The notes under the pieces are model-generated. The model searched no databases. It was not told the DNA's origin and saw only the letters and a list, made by a program, of their open reading frames with translations. DNA of 64,000 nucleotides from Anaerosolibacter carboniphilus (GTDB lineage: Bacteria > Bacillota > Clostridia > Peptostreptococcales > Thermotaleaceae): the NCBI RefSeq assembly GCF_014205875.1, contig NZ_JACHEN010000020.1, positions 1 to 64,000 on the forward strand. The letters are read 5' to 3'. Positions 44,490-53,322 of this stretch are shown here, one piece after another. The number at the start of each line of letters is the position of its first letter. Position 1 is the first letter of the stretch. The position numbers and the translations under genes were made by a program.

Positions 44490-45713
44490 CTAGGCTTTCG
44501 TACAAAGCTCAGCAATTTTTACGATAACTTCTACGGCCTTTTCCATAGCATAAGTAGGAATATACTCATACCTGCCATGATAATTATGACCACCTGTAAA
44601 GATATTAGGTGTAGGCAATCCCATATAGGATAACCGAGCGCCATCGGTACCCCCGCGAATAGGTACAATGATTGGCTTTATACCCACCTCTTCCATTGCC
44701 TTATGAGCAATCTCTACCACATGTTTTGCTTCATCGATTTTTTCTTTCATGTTGTAGTATTGATCCTTCATCTCTAATACCACCGTACCAGAACCATATT
44801 TTTCATTCAATGTATCTACAATGTTTTTCAACACCGTTTTTCTTTCCTCAAACCTGTTTTTATCAAATTCACGGATGATATAGTTCATCTTTGTATTTTC
44901 AACATTTCCTTCAATGCTATTCAAATGATAAAATCCCTCGTAGCCTTCTGTATATCCAGGTGTTTCATTTGCTGGCAGCATACTAGCCAGTTCCATCCCA
45001 ATGAGGGTTGCATTCTTCATCTTATTTTTAGCAGAACCAGGGTGTACGTTTCTTCCGTGAATGATGATTTTAGCACCCGCCGCATTAAAATTTTCATACT
45101 CCAATTCACCTATTGGCCCACCATCTACTGTATAGGCGAAAGCTGCGCCAAATTTTTTCACATCAAACCGATCTGCGCCTCTTCCAATCTCTTCATCAGG
45201 TGTAAACCCAACCTTGATCGTACCATGTTGGATCTCTGGATGCTCCATGAGATATTCCATGGCAGTAATAATTTCTGCAATGCCCGCTTTATTGTCGGCA
45301 CCTAACAGTGTGGTACCATCGGTAGTAATAAGAGTTTTGCCAATATAATCATGTAGATCTGGAAAGTCCTTTGGAGAAAGAATGATATTTCCATCCCTAT
45401 TTAAGACGATATCTCCACCTTCATATTGCACAAGCTGAGGCTTCACATCAGTTCCCGTCATATCTGGGCTTGTATCCATATGAGCAATAAATCCGATCAC
45501 TGGCACATCCTTATCCATATTGGATGGCAATGTAGCCATGATATACCCATTTTCATCCAGATATACCTCCTTCAACCCAATTTCCTCCAGTTCTTTGGCC
45601 AGGTCCTTCGCCAATATCATTTGACTGGCAGAGCTTGGGCATGTATCAGATGCTTCATCGGATTTTGTATCATATTTCACATATCTCAAAAATCTCTCAA
45701 CCACTTTTTCCAT
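44490..45713 (-). CDS. pepT: Peptidase T (tripeptide aminopeptidase)
   Basis: A 407-residue M20 metallopeptidase that removes the N-terminal residue of tripeptides. The zinc ligands and catalytic residues lie in [17 protein letters not shown] and [13 protein letters not shown], with [10 protein letters not shown] in the C-terminal part. Length is standard. The ATG has GGAAGGGAGTCATAAAT in front. A single-gene unit; it suits an organism living on peptides. Confidence 0.95.
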   Translation of the reverse strand: MEKVVERFLRYVKYDTKSDEASDTCPSSASQMILAKDLAKELEEIGLKEVYLDENGYIMATLPSNMDKDVPVIGFIAHMDTSPDMTGTDVKPQLVQYEGGDIVLNRDGNIILSPKDFPDLHDYIGKTLITTDGTTLLGADNKAGIAEIITAMEYLMEHPEIQHGTIKVGFTPDEEIGRGADRFDVKKFGAAFAYTVDGGPIGELEYENFNAAGAKIIIHGRNVHPGSAKNKMKNATLIGMELASMLPANETPGYTEGYEGFYHLNSIEGNVENTKMNYIIREFDKNRFEERKTVLKNIVDTLNEKYGSGTVVLEMKDQYYNMKEKIDEAKHVVEIAHKAMEEVGIKPIIVPIRGGTDGARLSYMGLPTPNIFTGGHNYHGRYEYIPTYAMEKAVEVIVKIAELCTKA

Positions 45714-45908
45714 ATTTATGACTCCCTTCCTTATATTCCCTATCTATTGTAACACTTTTATCGTAATTTTAGAAGATTTTACATCTCTATTGTGCGCAAA
45801 ATGCCCAATGATAACCTCATTTTCAAATAAATTATGAATAGGATCCCCATACATTGAATCTCTTTATTCAGGTAATAATAGATTTAGAAAATAAGAAGGA
45901 GGCGTCCT

Positions 45909-46052
45909 ATGCAACAACAATATTTAGACTCATTAAAAGCATTAAACTTTGCTGACTTATCAGAAGAACAGGAAAGACATTTAAGGGACTTAGAGAAGAA
46001 ATTTAACAGTGAATTTGGTAAAGAAGTATATTTCATGGTAATGGAAAAATAA
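45909..46052 (+). CDS. 47-residue cytoplasmic microprotein
   Basis: Reads MQQQYLDSLKALNFADLSEE and ends GKEVYFMVMEK. It is acidic, helical, and has no membrane segment. The ATG has AGAAGGAGGCGTCCT in front, one of the strongest ribosome sites in the window. No family recognised. A terminator follows at 46084-46125. Confidence 0.65.
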   Translation: MQQQYLDSLKALNFADLSEEQERHLRDLEKKFNSEFGKEVYFMVMEK

Positions 46053-46083
46053 ATAAAGATCCTTCATATCATTATTCACTTAT

Positions 46084-46125
46084 AGATAAGCCCGTACTGT
46101 AATTTAATACAGCACGGGCTTATCT
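46084..46125. terminator. Bidirectional terminator
   Basis: A stem AGATAAGCCCGTACTGTA / TACAGCACGGGCTTATCT with one bulge, between the microprotein gene and the convergent permease gene. Confidence 0.7.
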
Positions 46126-46146
46126 GCATTTAGAAATAAAACTTAT

Positions 46147-47307
46147 CTAAGAACTTATTCCTGATGGTTCTATATTGGCGTTCAGCGCACTATGCTTTCT
46201 CTTTAAAATCCATATGGCTATTGGCAGCCAGAACACCGTATATATTCCCATTTGTATCAAAGGCTCCTTAATGGCATTTACAGATAACCCTTTCAATAGG
46301 ACCTCATCAAATGGTCTTGCAAAATAAATTAACGGCCACAAGCTTTTGATAACATTTACAAGTATCTTCGGCATTTGATCTATGGGCCATACATAACCAC
46401 AGCTTACAAAGGTAGGCAAAGATAGCATGAAAGCAATTTGACCTAGTTTTACCTTGCTATCTGCAAAAGTTGCCAAGATAATAGCTGGACCACTCATTGC
46501 CAAGATAAACAGCGCGCACATCAAAAGTGAAAATCCTACGCTTCCTCTAATCGTTACTTTGAAAACAAATGCTGCAATGGCCACTGCAGCAGAAGTTGAT
46601 AATAATGCAATGCTGCCGCAAGCTATAATTTTGCTCAAAATACCCAATATCGTATGTTTTTGAGCCAAATGTTCTTTGTCCTGTAATACCGATATCCCTA
46701 ATCCAGAAAGAATAATTTGCTGTAAAAATACCGCTACAAAACCTAGCAATAGGTAATTCATATAGGTCATTCTTGGATCATATAAGGTCCGATCATTGAA
46801 CTGAAAGGCTAAAGCCATATTCTCCGCCACTTGGGGCATCATTCCCTTTGCAGAAATGATTTTCATTTGTGTGCCTGCCGCTATGGTTTGGATAATCCCT
46901 GCCGCTGCAGCATAAGCATTATTTCCGATGATCATGTTTGTTCCATCGACGATGATCAATATCTCTTTCGAATTACCTGAGCTGACATCCTTATAGAAGT
47001 CTATAGGTATATACAATCCCATATGAACTTTTCTCTGCTCAATCAGGCGCTTCAATTCTTCCCTTGTACCTGCATAATCTTGAATATAAAACCGCTCATT
47101 CTCATCAAATTGTTGAATGATCATTCTGCTCATACTGGAATTATCTTCATCTAATACAGCTATGGGGATATCTTCCACATAGCTGTTGCTATAGACACCT
47201 CCAAAGATAAGGGTTAGAAGTATGGGAGCACCCACCAAAAGGATAATGATATCCCGATTCTTTAATGTCGACTTTATTTCATCTTTCAGCGTTTTAAGAA
47301 AGTACAA
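46147..47307 (-). CDS. ABC-2 type permease (efflux), second copy
   Basis: A 386-residue membrane protein of the ABC2_membrane_3 type: one N-terminal helix, an extracytoplasmic domain (IPIAVLDEDNSSMSRMIIQQF) and five C-terminal helices. It is paralogous to the permease upstream and overlaps its end by 14 bases. It starts with TTG after AGGAGATGGAAGCTA. YbhR/YbhS-type pairs work with an ATPase, but none is encoded here. Likely the second half of a heterodimeric exporter. Confidence 0.85.
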   Translation of the reverse strand: MYFLKTLKDEIKSTLKNRDIIILLVGAPILLTLIFGGVYSNSYVEDIPIAVLDEDNSSMSRMIIQQFDENERFYIQDYAGTREELKRLIEQRKVHMGLYIPIDFYKDVSSGNSKEILIIVDGTNMIIGNNAYAAAAGIIQTIAAGTQMKIISAKGMMPQVAENMALAFQFNDRTLYDPRMTYMNYLLLGFVAVFLQQIILSGLGISVLQDKEHLAQKHTILGILSKIIACGSIALLSTSAAVAIAAFVFKVTIRGSVGFSLLMCALFILAMSGPAIILATFADSKVKLGQIAFMLSLPTFVSCGYVWPIDQMPKILVNVIKSLWPLIYFARPFDEVLLKGLSVNAIKEPLIQMGIYTVFWLPIAIWILKRKHSALNANIEPSGISS

Positions 47308-48469
47308 TAGCTTCCATCTCCTTTCCTAATTCTTCAGTCTCAGTTTTTCGAAAGAAAATCATCCCTAATAAACCAACAAAAGAAACAAAAGCAATATAGA
47401 TTATCAGCCACTGTATATCCTTCATCATGTGGCTTAAAGAACTTCCTTTTAAAAACATATCCCTTAGATTATCTGCATAGCGGTAAAAGGGAAATAATCT
47501 ACCCAAGATTTGATATGGTTTTGGCATTGCTATTAATGGCCATGTATATCCCACCATAATGGTGTTTGGAATAAATAGCACAGCATTGATCTGGGTAGCT
47601 AACATCTCATGCTTCACCCACACAGAAATCGTAAGAGAAAACACAGCCACCGCCATTGACAATACAAAGCTTAGAAGAATAGCTTCACGCATCTGGCCTC
47701 TAAATGGAATATCAAATATATTGGATTGTATCCAAATACTCATGATAAGTGAAATCCCGCCCATAATACTATAAAACAATGCTTTTCCCAAATAATAGCC
47801 GATTCTATTTCTTTTCCCTCCCTCAATTTCTTCCGTTCGGATGGCGACAGCTCCCATGAGTACAATAGCCGTTTGGACAATAGCCGTACTGAAGCCCGGA
47901 TTTAAAAAGTTCTTAAAGCTCTTCGCAGGATTATATAACATACGATTACTAAATTTAATAGACAAAGCCATTTTCTCTGCCACATCTGCTGGCAGACTTA
48001 GCTTTCCTTCAATGAGCTTTATCAGAATGCCTGTTTTTAGTGTCAATAAAATCTCCGATGCCTTACTTTTTGCTGTACTGGCAATCGACATATGACTCCC
48101 ATCGTAAATCATCATGATTGTAGGAGACTTTAATTCAGCTACATCCTTTGAAAAATTTTTGGGGATAATCATTCCTACTCGTATATGACTTTCATCGAAT
48201 AACTGCTTCATCTGTTCACTATTATCTATGTAGTAGTTTACATGAAAGATTTCATTTTCTGCAAACTGTTGAGCAATCATTCTACTTAGGGATGAGTTAT
48301 CCTGATCGTAAATCGCCATAGAAATGTTCTGGATTTGATTCTTGGAAAACTCGAAACCTATTAAAATATTCACCAGAAAAGGAATAAACAGAATGACAAT
48401 AAAGATCATCTTTTCTCGAATCATTTTGTCCCATTCTCTTTTCATCGTTTTCAACATAGTGCTTGACAT
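47294..48469 (-). CDS. ABC-2 type permease (efflux), first copy
   Basis: A protein of about 391 residues with the same topology and with the segment ISMAIYDQDNSSLSRMIAQQF, close to that of its partner. The two must stem from a duplication. The start is the ATG at 48469 (GGTGGTGGTCTTG in front). The gene follows directly on the HlyD-type adaptor. An ATP-binding protein would have to come from another locus. Confidence 0.85.
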   Translation of the reverse strand: MSSTMLKTMKREWDKMIREKMIFIVILFIPFLVNILIGFEFSKNQIQNISMAIYDQDNSSLSRMIAQQFAENEIFHVNYYIDNSEQMKQLFDESHIRVGMIIPKNFSKDVAELKSPTIMMIYDGSHMSIASTAKSKASEILLTLKTGILIKLIEGKLSLPADVAEKMALSIKFSNRMLYNPAKSFKNFLNPGFSTAIVQTAIVLMGAVAIRTEEIEGGKRNRIGYYLGKALFYSIMGGISLIMSIWIQSNIFDIPFRGQMREAILLSFVLSMAVAVFSLTISVWVKHEMLATQINAVLFIPNTIMVGYTWPLIAMPKPYQILGRLFPFYRYADNLRDMFLKGSSLSHMMKDIQWLIIYIAFVSFVGLLGMIFFRKTETEELGKEMEAIVLS

Positions 48470-48481
48470 CAAGACCACCAC

Positions 48482-49537
48482 CTAGTTTTTGAACTGTACA
48501 AAGGCTGTCATACCTGGTCTTAGAACTTTATCTTTATTATCTAACTCAATCTTTACTCCATAAGAAAGGATGTCGAACTCTCCATTGTCGTTTGTAGATC
48601 TCTTTGTAGCAAAATCAGGCTTTTGATTCATTCTTACCACTTTTCCCTCAAAACCTTTTTCAGGAAAACTAGATAGTTTCACATCTACCTTTTGATCTAC
48701 CGTTATTTTTTCTAAATCTGTTTCTTTTATCTTTACCTCTACCCAAGTATTATTCAAATCTGTTACGGTTGCTATGGACATGCCAGAAGACACCAGTTCC
48801 CCTTCATCCGCATTAATGATTGTAATAGTCCCTGAAATAGGTGACACAATTACTGTGTCCTTGAGATAGGCTTGCACTTCTTGTAGCCCCGCCTGGGCCT
48901 GTTCCAACTTCCCTTTTGCTGCTTCTCTCATTGATAACGCTTGGGCTACAAGGGCCTGCGCCCCGCTTTTATCTTCAGTTCTTGCTCCCTCTTGTGCAAG
49001 ACTTAATTGCTGCTTTGCAACCTCTAACTGTGTGGCTACCTCATCTTTTTTCTGGGCAGAAACTGCGCCTTTTTCGAAGAGTTTTTCTACACGATCATAG
49101 GTTTTTTGCATTAAATCACAGTACGCCTGGGCTTGTGCAATTTCCTGGACCCTAGCTCCGTTTTCTGCCTTCTGCAACTGTGCATTCGCAGCGTCTACCT
49201 GTCCTTGTGCTGCATTCAATGAAGCCTGTGCTGCTTCAATCAATGCTTTCGCCTGGGCTTCTTTGGCCTTCAATTCATCACTTGATATTTCAACCAAAAT
49301 ATCTCCAGCCTGTACTTCCTGGCCTTCTTCAACGTGGAGTTTCATAATTTTCCCTGGGATTTTGCTATTGATGCTTACTTCTTTTGCTTCAACAATTCCT
49401 TGGGAAACAATGCCTTGTGATTCATCAAAAGGACCTGTATGCGCCTGCCCATTTGCTGATGAACAGCCAGATATCAAAAATGGGATCATTAGCAAACCTA
49501 AAACACTTATCGTTATTCTTTTATTCTTCAATTTCAT
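48482..49537 (-). CDS. HlyD/MFP-type efflux adaptor, predicted lipoprotein
   Basis: A protein of about 351 residues with a lipoprotein signal (LISGC, Cys near residue 25), biotinyl-lipoyl-like halves (GIVEAKEVSINSKIPGKIMK, VSPISGTITIINADEGELV) and a long Ala/Gln-rich coiled-coil hairpin between. It belongs to the membrane-fusion proteins of YbhG/HlyD type. The start is the ATG at 49537 (GAGGTGAGGGTG in front). Placed between the TolC-like gene and the two permease genes. Confidence 0.88.
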   Translation of the reverse strand: MKLKNKRITISVLGLLMIPFLISGCSSANGQAHTGPFDESQGIVSQGIVEAKEVSINSKIPGKIMKLHVEEGQEVQAGDILVEISSDELKAKEAQAKALIEAAQASLNAAQGQVDAANAQLQKAENGARVQEIAQAQAYCDLMQKTYDRVEKLFEKGAVSAQKKDEVATQLEVAKQQLSLAQEGARTEDKSGAQALVAQALSMREAAKGKLEQAQAGLQEVQAYLKDTVIVSPISGTITIINADEGELVSSGMSIATVTDLNNTWVEVKIKETDLEKITVDQKVDVKLSSFPEKGFEGKVVRMNQKPDFATKRSTNDNGEFDILSYGVKIELDNKDKVLRPGMTAFVQFKN

Positions 49538-49573
49538 CACCCTCACCTCGTCAATTCATTATGCAAGATAAAT

Positions 49574-50998
49574 TTAAAAAGTCTTCGCTCCAATATCATT
49601 AAAGTATTTCATTTTTGCTAGGTTATAGCTATAGGTAATCTCTACGATCTTTTCTTCAATCTGAGCTAGATTTTCTTCTGCTGCTAAAACCTCTACCATA
49701 GTTCCAGCAGCAGCCTCTAAATCAAGCTTTTTAAGCATGCTAGTATCTACGCCAAAACCTTCTTGATATTTATATTCAGCTATTTCTAGATTTTCCTTTG
49801 CATGCGCTATCATTTCATCAGACATTTTTAACATCTCTCCCACGCTTATCAAGGTTTCATAGGATTGACGAATAGAATTTTCTACCTCCAATTTTGTTTG
49901 TTGGAGATTTAGAGCACTTTTGTCACTAAGAAGCTCTGCCTCTTTATACTGATAATCTTTTTCTTCGTAGTTATTTCTAATAATATTTTTAACGTTCTCA
50001 ATCTGTAGCGTTCTCTCTGCTAAAGCCTTTTTAATCTCTAATCTGTTTCTTAAACCAGCTTCGATACCTGCTTTAACATCAGGTTTCTCGACTTTCTCTG
50101 CCAATACATCTACTAATTTAACCGCTGTATCAAAGTCAATCTTCATCACTTTCTTCAATTCAGTCAGGGCGTTATTCAATTCACCCTGTGCCTTTGTATA
50201 TTCAATCTGTGTCCCTTTATAATAAATGTTGGCTAATAGGAAATCATCCTTTGCTTTCATCCCTTCTTCATAGCCATCTTTTGCAAATTCATACTGTTTT
50301 TTCGCTCTTTCCATAGCCTTTGCTTTTACTTCTAGCATTTTTTCAGCTTTCAATACATCATAGTAGTTTTTTTGTATGAGCAAAGCAATTTGATTTCTAT
50401 AAATATCATAAGAAGCTTGGGTAACATCATAGGAAATTTCACTCATCAAATCTAGCATTTTTTGTGTACCATAGGTTCCAATCTTATAGGAACTTTCCAT
50501 TCCCAATTTTTCACCAATTCTATCGTTTACTTTTTGTAACGCTAGATCAAATTTCGTTTCACCGGATTCCAAGTCTCTCTTCCCTTCATCCACTTGCTGT
50601 CTCATTTCTGCAACATCTTGAGAAGTTAATCCAATGGCCGCAAGTTCTTCAGATGAAAGACGTTCCAGTTTTCTAACTTGGCTGTCATTTCGATCCAGCC
50701 TGCTTATTCCGTCATATACTTCATCTTGAGCCTTATCCAGATCTTTACCAACCTCCCTTGATCTTTGTTTTCCTACAGAACTTATTTCGATCTGGTTTTG
50801 AACGATCTTCAACTGTATGCTGTTTTCCAACCCAATTTTTACTGCATCCTCAATGGTTAATTCTATCACTTGATCTTTCATTTCTTCCTCAGCTTTTGCA
50901 GGTATCTTCACTTGTTCCTCGGCCTTTGCTGGTATCGTCAAACTTGTCATAAGTAAAGAAAAAATAAGTACTGTAATAATCGTTTTAAAATACTTCAT
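49574..50998 (-). CDS. TolC-family (outer membrane efflux protein-like) secreted protein
   Basis: A 474-residue exported protein. A signal peptide ends near residue 26 (LTIPAKA). The mature protein has the OEP/TolC repeats: two long helix pairs (IEDAVKIGLENSIQLKIVQN, LEVENSIRQSYETLISVGEM). A heptad-rich insertion occurs around residues 80-145. A short internal repeat (KIPAKAEE twice) follows the signal. TolC forms an outer-membrane channel in Gram-negatives; a monoderm has no such membrane, so its job here is open. It overlaps the end of marR by 14 bases and has GAAGGAGATCAAGAGA in front. Confidence 0.82.
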   Translation of the reverse strand: MKYFKTIITVLIFSLLMTSLTIPAKAEEQVKIPAKAEEEMKDQVIELTIEDAVKIGLENSIQLKIVQNQIEISSVGKQRSREVGKDLDKAQDEVYDGISRLDRNDSQVRKLERLSSEELAAIGLTSQDVAEMRQQVDEGKRDLESGETKFDLALQKVNDRIGEKLGMESSYKIGTYGTQKMLDLMSEISYDVTQASYDIYRNQIALLIQKNYYDVLKAEKMLEVKAKAMERAKKQYEFAKDGYEEGMKAKDDFLLANIYYKGTQIEYTKAQGELNNALTELKKVMKIDFDTAVKLVDVLAEKVEKPDVKAGIEAGLRNRLEIKKALAERTLQIENVKNIIRNNYEEKDYQYKEAELLSDKSALNLQQTKLEVENSIRQSYETLISVGEMLKMSDEMIAHAKENLEIAEYKYQEGFGVDTSMLKKLDLEAAAGTMVEVLAAEENLAQIEEKIVEITYSYNLAKMKYFNDIGAKTF

Positions 50999-51497
50999 TC
51001 TCTTGATCTCCTTCTTTATAATGATGAGCTATAACAATGCCATTCTGTATTTTTTTTAGTGTGAGAATAAGTTCATTTTTTTCTTCCATCTTTATGTCAA
51101 CTAAAATTTCTTTTGTCCATCGCTTATAGTCTTCTATGACCATTTGCGTAAACACTCTTCCCTCTTCAGTAATGACAGCACTAATCTTTCTTCTATCGTC
51201 ATCATCACGGATACGTTCAACAAATCCTTGTTTTTCCAATCGATCAATTAAACCTGTCATATTTCCTTTTGTAACCAGCATTAATTCACTAATTTCTGAT
51301 AGGATCATCCCTTCCATTGGTCCATTATATAGAATGGCCAATACATTGAATTTTGTATTAGAAATTCCATATCTAGAAAAAAACTGGCTATGCAGCTCCT
51401 CTAGAATATCCGAAGTTTTCTTTAACTCTATAATTACTTTGTTTGTAATCTCATCAACCCAGCTATATCCCTCAAGTAAACCTTTCAATTTCGCCAT
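50985..51497 (-). CDS. MarR family transcriptional regulator
   Basis: A 170-residue dimeric winged-helix regulator (LSEISELMLVTKGNMTGLI, LEKQGFVERIRDDDDRRKI). It is the first gene of the efflux operon and overlaps the TolC-like gene. A perfect 24-bp palindrome lies about 60 bases upstream. MarR proteins usually repress their own operon until a phenolic or drug ligand binds. The start ATG has GGGGGTGATGGC in front. Confidence 0.88.
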   Translation of the reverse strand: MAKLKGLLEGYSWVDEITNKVIIELKKTSDILEELHSQFFSRYGISNTKFNVLAILYNGPMEGMILSEISELMLVTKGNMTGLIDRLEKQGFVERIRDDDDRRKISAVITEEGRVFTQMVIEDYKRWTKEILVDIKMEEKNELILTLKKIQNGIVIAHHYKEGDQENEVF

Positions 51498-51555
51498 GCC
51501 ATCACCCCCAAATTATATTTCCAAATCATAGTATACACCTTCAAATTTTATATGT

Positions 51556-51579
51556 AAATAGTTTATATATAAACTATTT
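51556..51579. promoter_or_regulatory. Likely MarR operator
   Basis: A perfect 24-bp palindrome with half-site AAATAGTTTATA. A further half-site (AATAGTT) lies nearby at 51586-51592. The place, about 60 bases upstream of marR, fits autorepression of the marR-tolC-hlyD-permease operon. Confidence 0.7.
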
Positions 51580-51631
51580 TATTCAAAATAGTTATCATCA
51601 ATACAAAAGTCTTAGCTTCCTATACCCATAA

Positions 51632-51659
51632 AAAATAGTCCTTTGATTAGGACTATTTT
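51632..51659 (-). terminator. Terminator of the MBL hydrolase gene
   Basis: A stem AAAATAGTCC / GGACTATTTT overlapping the stop of the gene. Confidence 0.75.
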
Positions 51660-52291
51660 AGCATGCTTAAAAACTCAATATTCTTTTTTCGCACATAGGC
51701 CATGGTTGCATGATCCGCATGTCCAGGATAGATCACAATGTCATCTGCCCATTTGGCTATTTTGTTTACAATAGATCTCTTCATTTCATCTTCTGAACCA
51801 TCTTCCAAATCTGTTCTGCCCAAGTCATCATCAAAAATAGTATCTCCTGTAAAAATGATGTTCTCATTCTTAACCTTTAGACACATGCTGCCATGGGTAT
51901 GACCTGGTGTATGAATAACCTCTAGAATCACTTCACCTGCTTGAATTTGATCGCCATCAGACACAAGCTTATCAGCAGTAATGGCTACAGGTTTTCTGTA
52001 ACCACCGATGGAATGATTGATCTCTGGCGTTTTTAATCCTAGAGCATCCTTCTTATGTATATACACGGGACAATTATATTTTTTCTTAATATCATCCACT
52101 GCCCCAATATGATCGTAGTGATAATGAGTTAAAATGATGGCTTTCACTCTCAAAGCGTTTTTTTCAATATATTTAAATAATGTTTGGCTTTCGTCTCCCG
52201 GATCAATAACGAAAGTATCCAGCGTATGCTCATCATAGATGATATAACTATTGCTTTCCAACATACCTACTACAAATCTTTCAAACTTCAT
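51653..52291 (-). CDS. MBL-fold metallo-hydrolase (glyoxalase II-like)
   Basis: A 212-residue metallo-beta-lactamase-fold enzyme. It has the metal motif THYHYDHIGAV, the later HTPGHTHGSMCL, GDTIFDDDLGRTDL and the final GHADHAT. The pattern matches the small GloB-like hydrolases that cleave thioesters such as S-lactoylglutathione; clostridia use other thiols. The ATG has AAGGTGGTAGCCT in front. A tRNA gene lies directly upstream. Confidence 0.9.
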   Translation of the reverse strand: MKFERFVVGMLESNSYIIYDEHTLDTFVIDPGDESQTLFKYIEKNALRVKAIILTHYHYDHIGAVDDIKKKYNCPVYIHKKDALGLKTPEINHSIGGYRKPVAITADKLVSDGDQIQAGEVILEVIHTPGHTHGSMCLKVKNENIIFTGDTIFDDDLGRTDLEDGSEDEMKRSIVNKIAKWADDIVIYPGHADHATMAYVRKKNIEFLSMLK

Positions 52292-52351
52292 AGGCTACCA
52301 CCTTTCTACACTTATCAAAATAAAGAAAAGCCCTATAAAAGAGCTATTGAT

Positions 52352-52425
52352 TGGAGCGGGCAACGGGAATCGAACCCGCACAACCGGCTTGGGAAGCCGG
52401 GACTCTGCCATTAAGCTATGCCCGC
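52352..52425 (-). tRNA. tRNA-Gly (anticodon CCC)
   Basis: A 74-base cloverleaf on the minus strand: acceptor GCGGGCA / TGCCCGC, anticodon stem CCGGC-TTCCCAA-GCCGG with anticodon CCC, T-arm GCGGGTTCGATTCCCGT, discriminator T and encoded CCA. It reads GGG codons. Confidence 0.97.
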
Positions 52426-52584
52426 ATTTGTATTATTAGCCTCATTATAATTATTTTTCCCAATCTTGTCAATATTTAAAATTTCTTACAAGCCTTTCGT
52501 AATAATCTATTGTTCTTTTATAATTAGTGTATTATGATACAATTAGAATAGTGATTGTCATGGGGTGAAAGGGGAAGATGCAGC

Positions 52585-53067
52585 TTGAGTAAACAGTTTA
52601 TAGATTTAGAAAAGGATATTCATGAACTTAAACTAAGACAGATGGGTGCTGTCGTTGAGGATATCAGAGGTATTATGCATTATGTACGCTTTGATATTGA
52701 TGGTACAGCTGTAAAGTACGTCTATCATATTAATAAAAAGGGAACGTACTTTCTTCAAAGACGTTCTCCATATCCACTGAACGTGGGTACATTCGAATCA
52801 AAAGAGGATGTGATAAATATCATCCAGCATGATTTGGCACAAATGAAGAATGCAAAAAATAGTAAAAAATTTGATAAGTTCATCGAGATCAATAAGTCCT
52901 TAAGCAGCATCATGAGGAATTTTGAAGATCTATATTTATATTATAATGTTTCCCGTGTCCAGACAGAAAAAATCGAGGAAACTTTACAGCATCTTAAAGA
53001 CTTAATTTTCGAGACTCGTGATAAGAGTGAAAGAGTATATTTCGAAAAGGACCCAGATACCCTATAA
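52585..53067 (+). CDS. Uncharacterised cytoplasmic protein, 160 residues
   Basis: A soluble protein starting with TTG (LSKQFIDLEKDIHELKLRQ), with AAAGGGGAAGATGCAGC in front. The centre has a beta-rich part (VRFDIDGTAVKYVYHINKKG, FLQRRSPYPLNVGTF) and the end a helical one. It ends at a terminator hairpin (GGACCC / GGGTTCC). Not recognised. Upstream of an ion transporter but separate from it by 255 bases. Confidence 0.6.
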   Translation: MSKQFIDLEKDIHELKLRQMGAVVEDIRGIMHYVRFDIDGTAVKYVYHINKKGTYFLQRRSPYPLNVGTFESKEDVINIIQHDLAQMKNAKNSKKFDKFIEINKSLSSIMRNFEDLYLYYNVSRVQTEKIEETLQHLKDLIFETRDKSERVYFEKDPDTL

Positions 53068-53081
53068 TGGGTTCCTTTTTA
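53050..53081 (+). terminator. Terminator
   Basis: AAGGACCC / GGGTTCCTT with a 15-base loop, then TTTTATTG; it overlaps the stop of the gene. Confidence 0.7.
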
Positions 53082-53322
53082 TTGTCTTAGAAATCATGGA
53101 AGATATTCTTTCGGATTTAATAAATTAAATTGTTATTTTTTCGAATATTGATGAAAATAATAGTATGGCTTGCTGTTGTATATCTATTCTTCGATAATCA
53201 TTTTAAAAGCCATTAATTATATGAATATTCTTCAATATACCATTTTTATATTTTGTAGAAAAGATGTAAAATGAATACATTGTTTTCTTTATCTTCTTTA
53301 GATAAATTAGGGAGGGATATGT

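Noticed and set aside
46147..48469. The two permeases as lantibiotic immunity or YhgE/Pip phage-receptor proteins
   Set aside because: Both share the ABC2_membrane_3 layout and lie behind an HlyD adaptor, which fits YbhSR-like efflux better; no bacteriocin gene is near.
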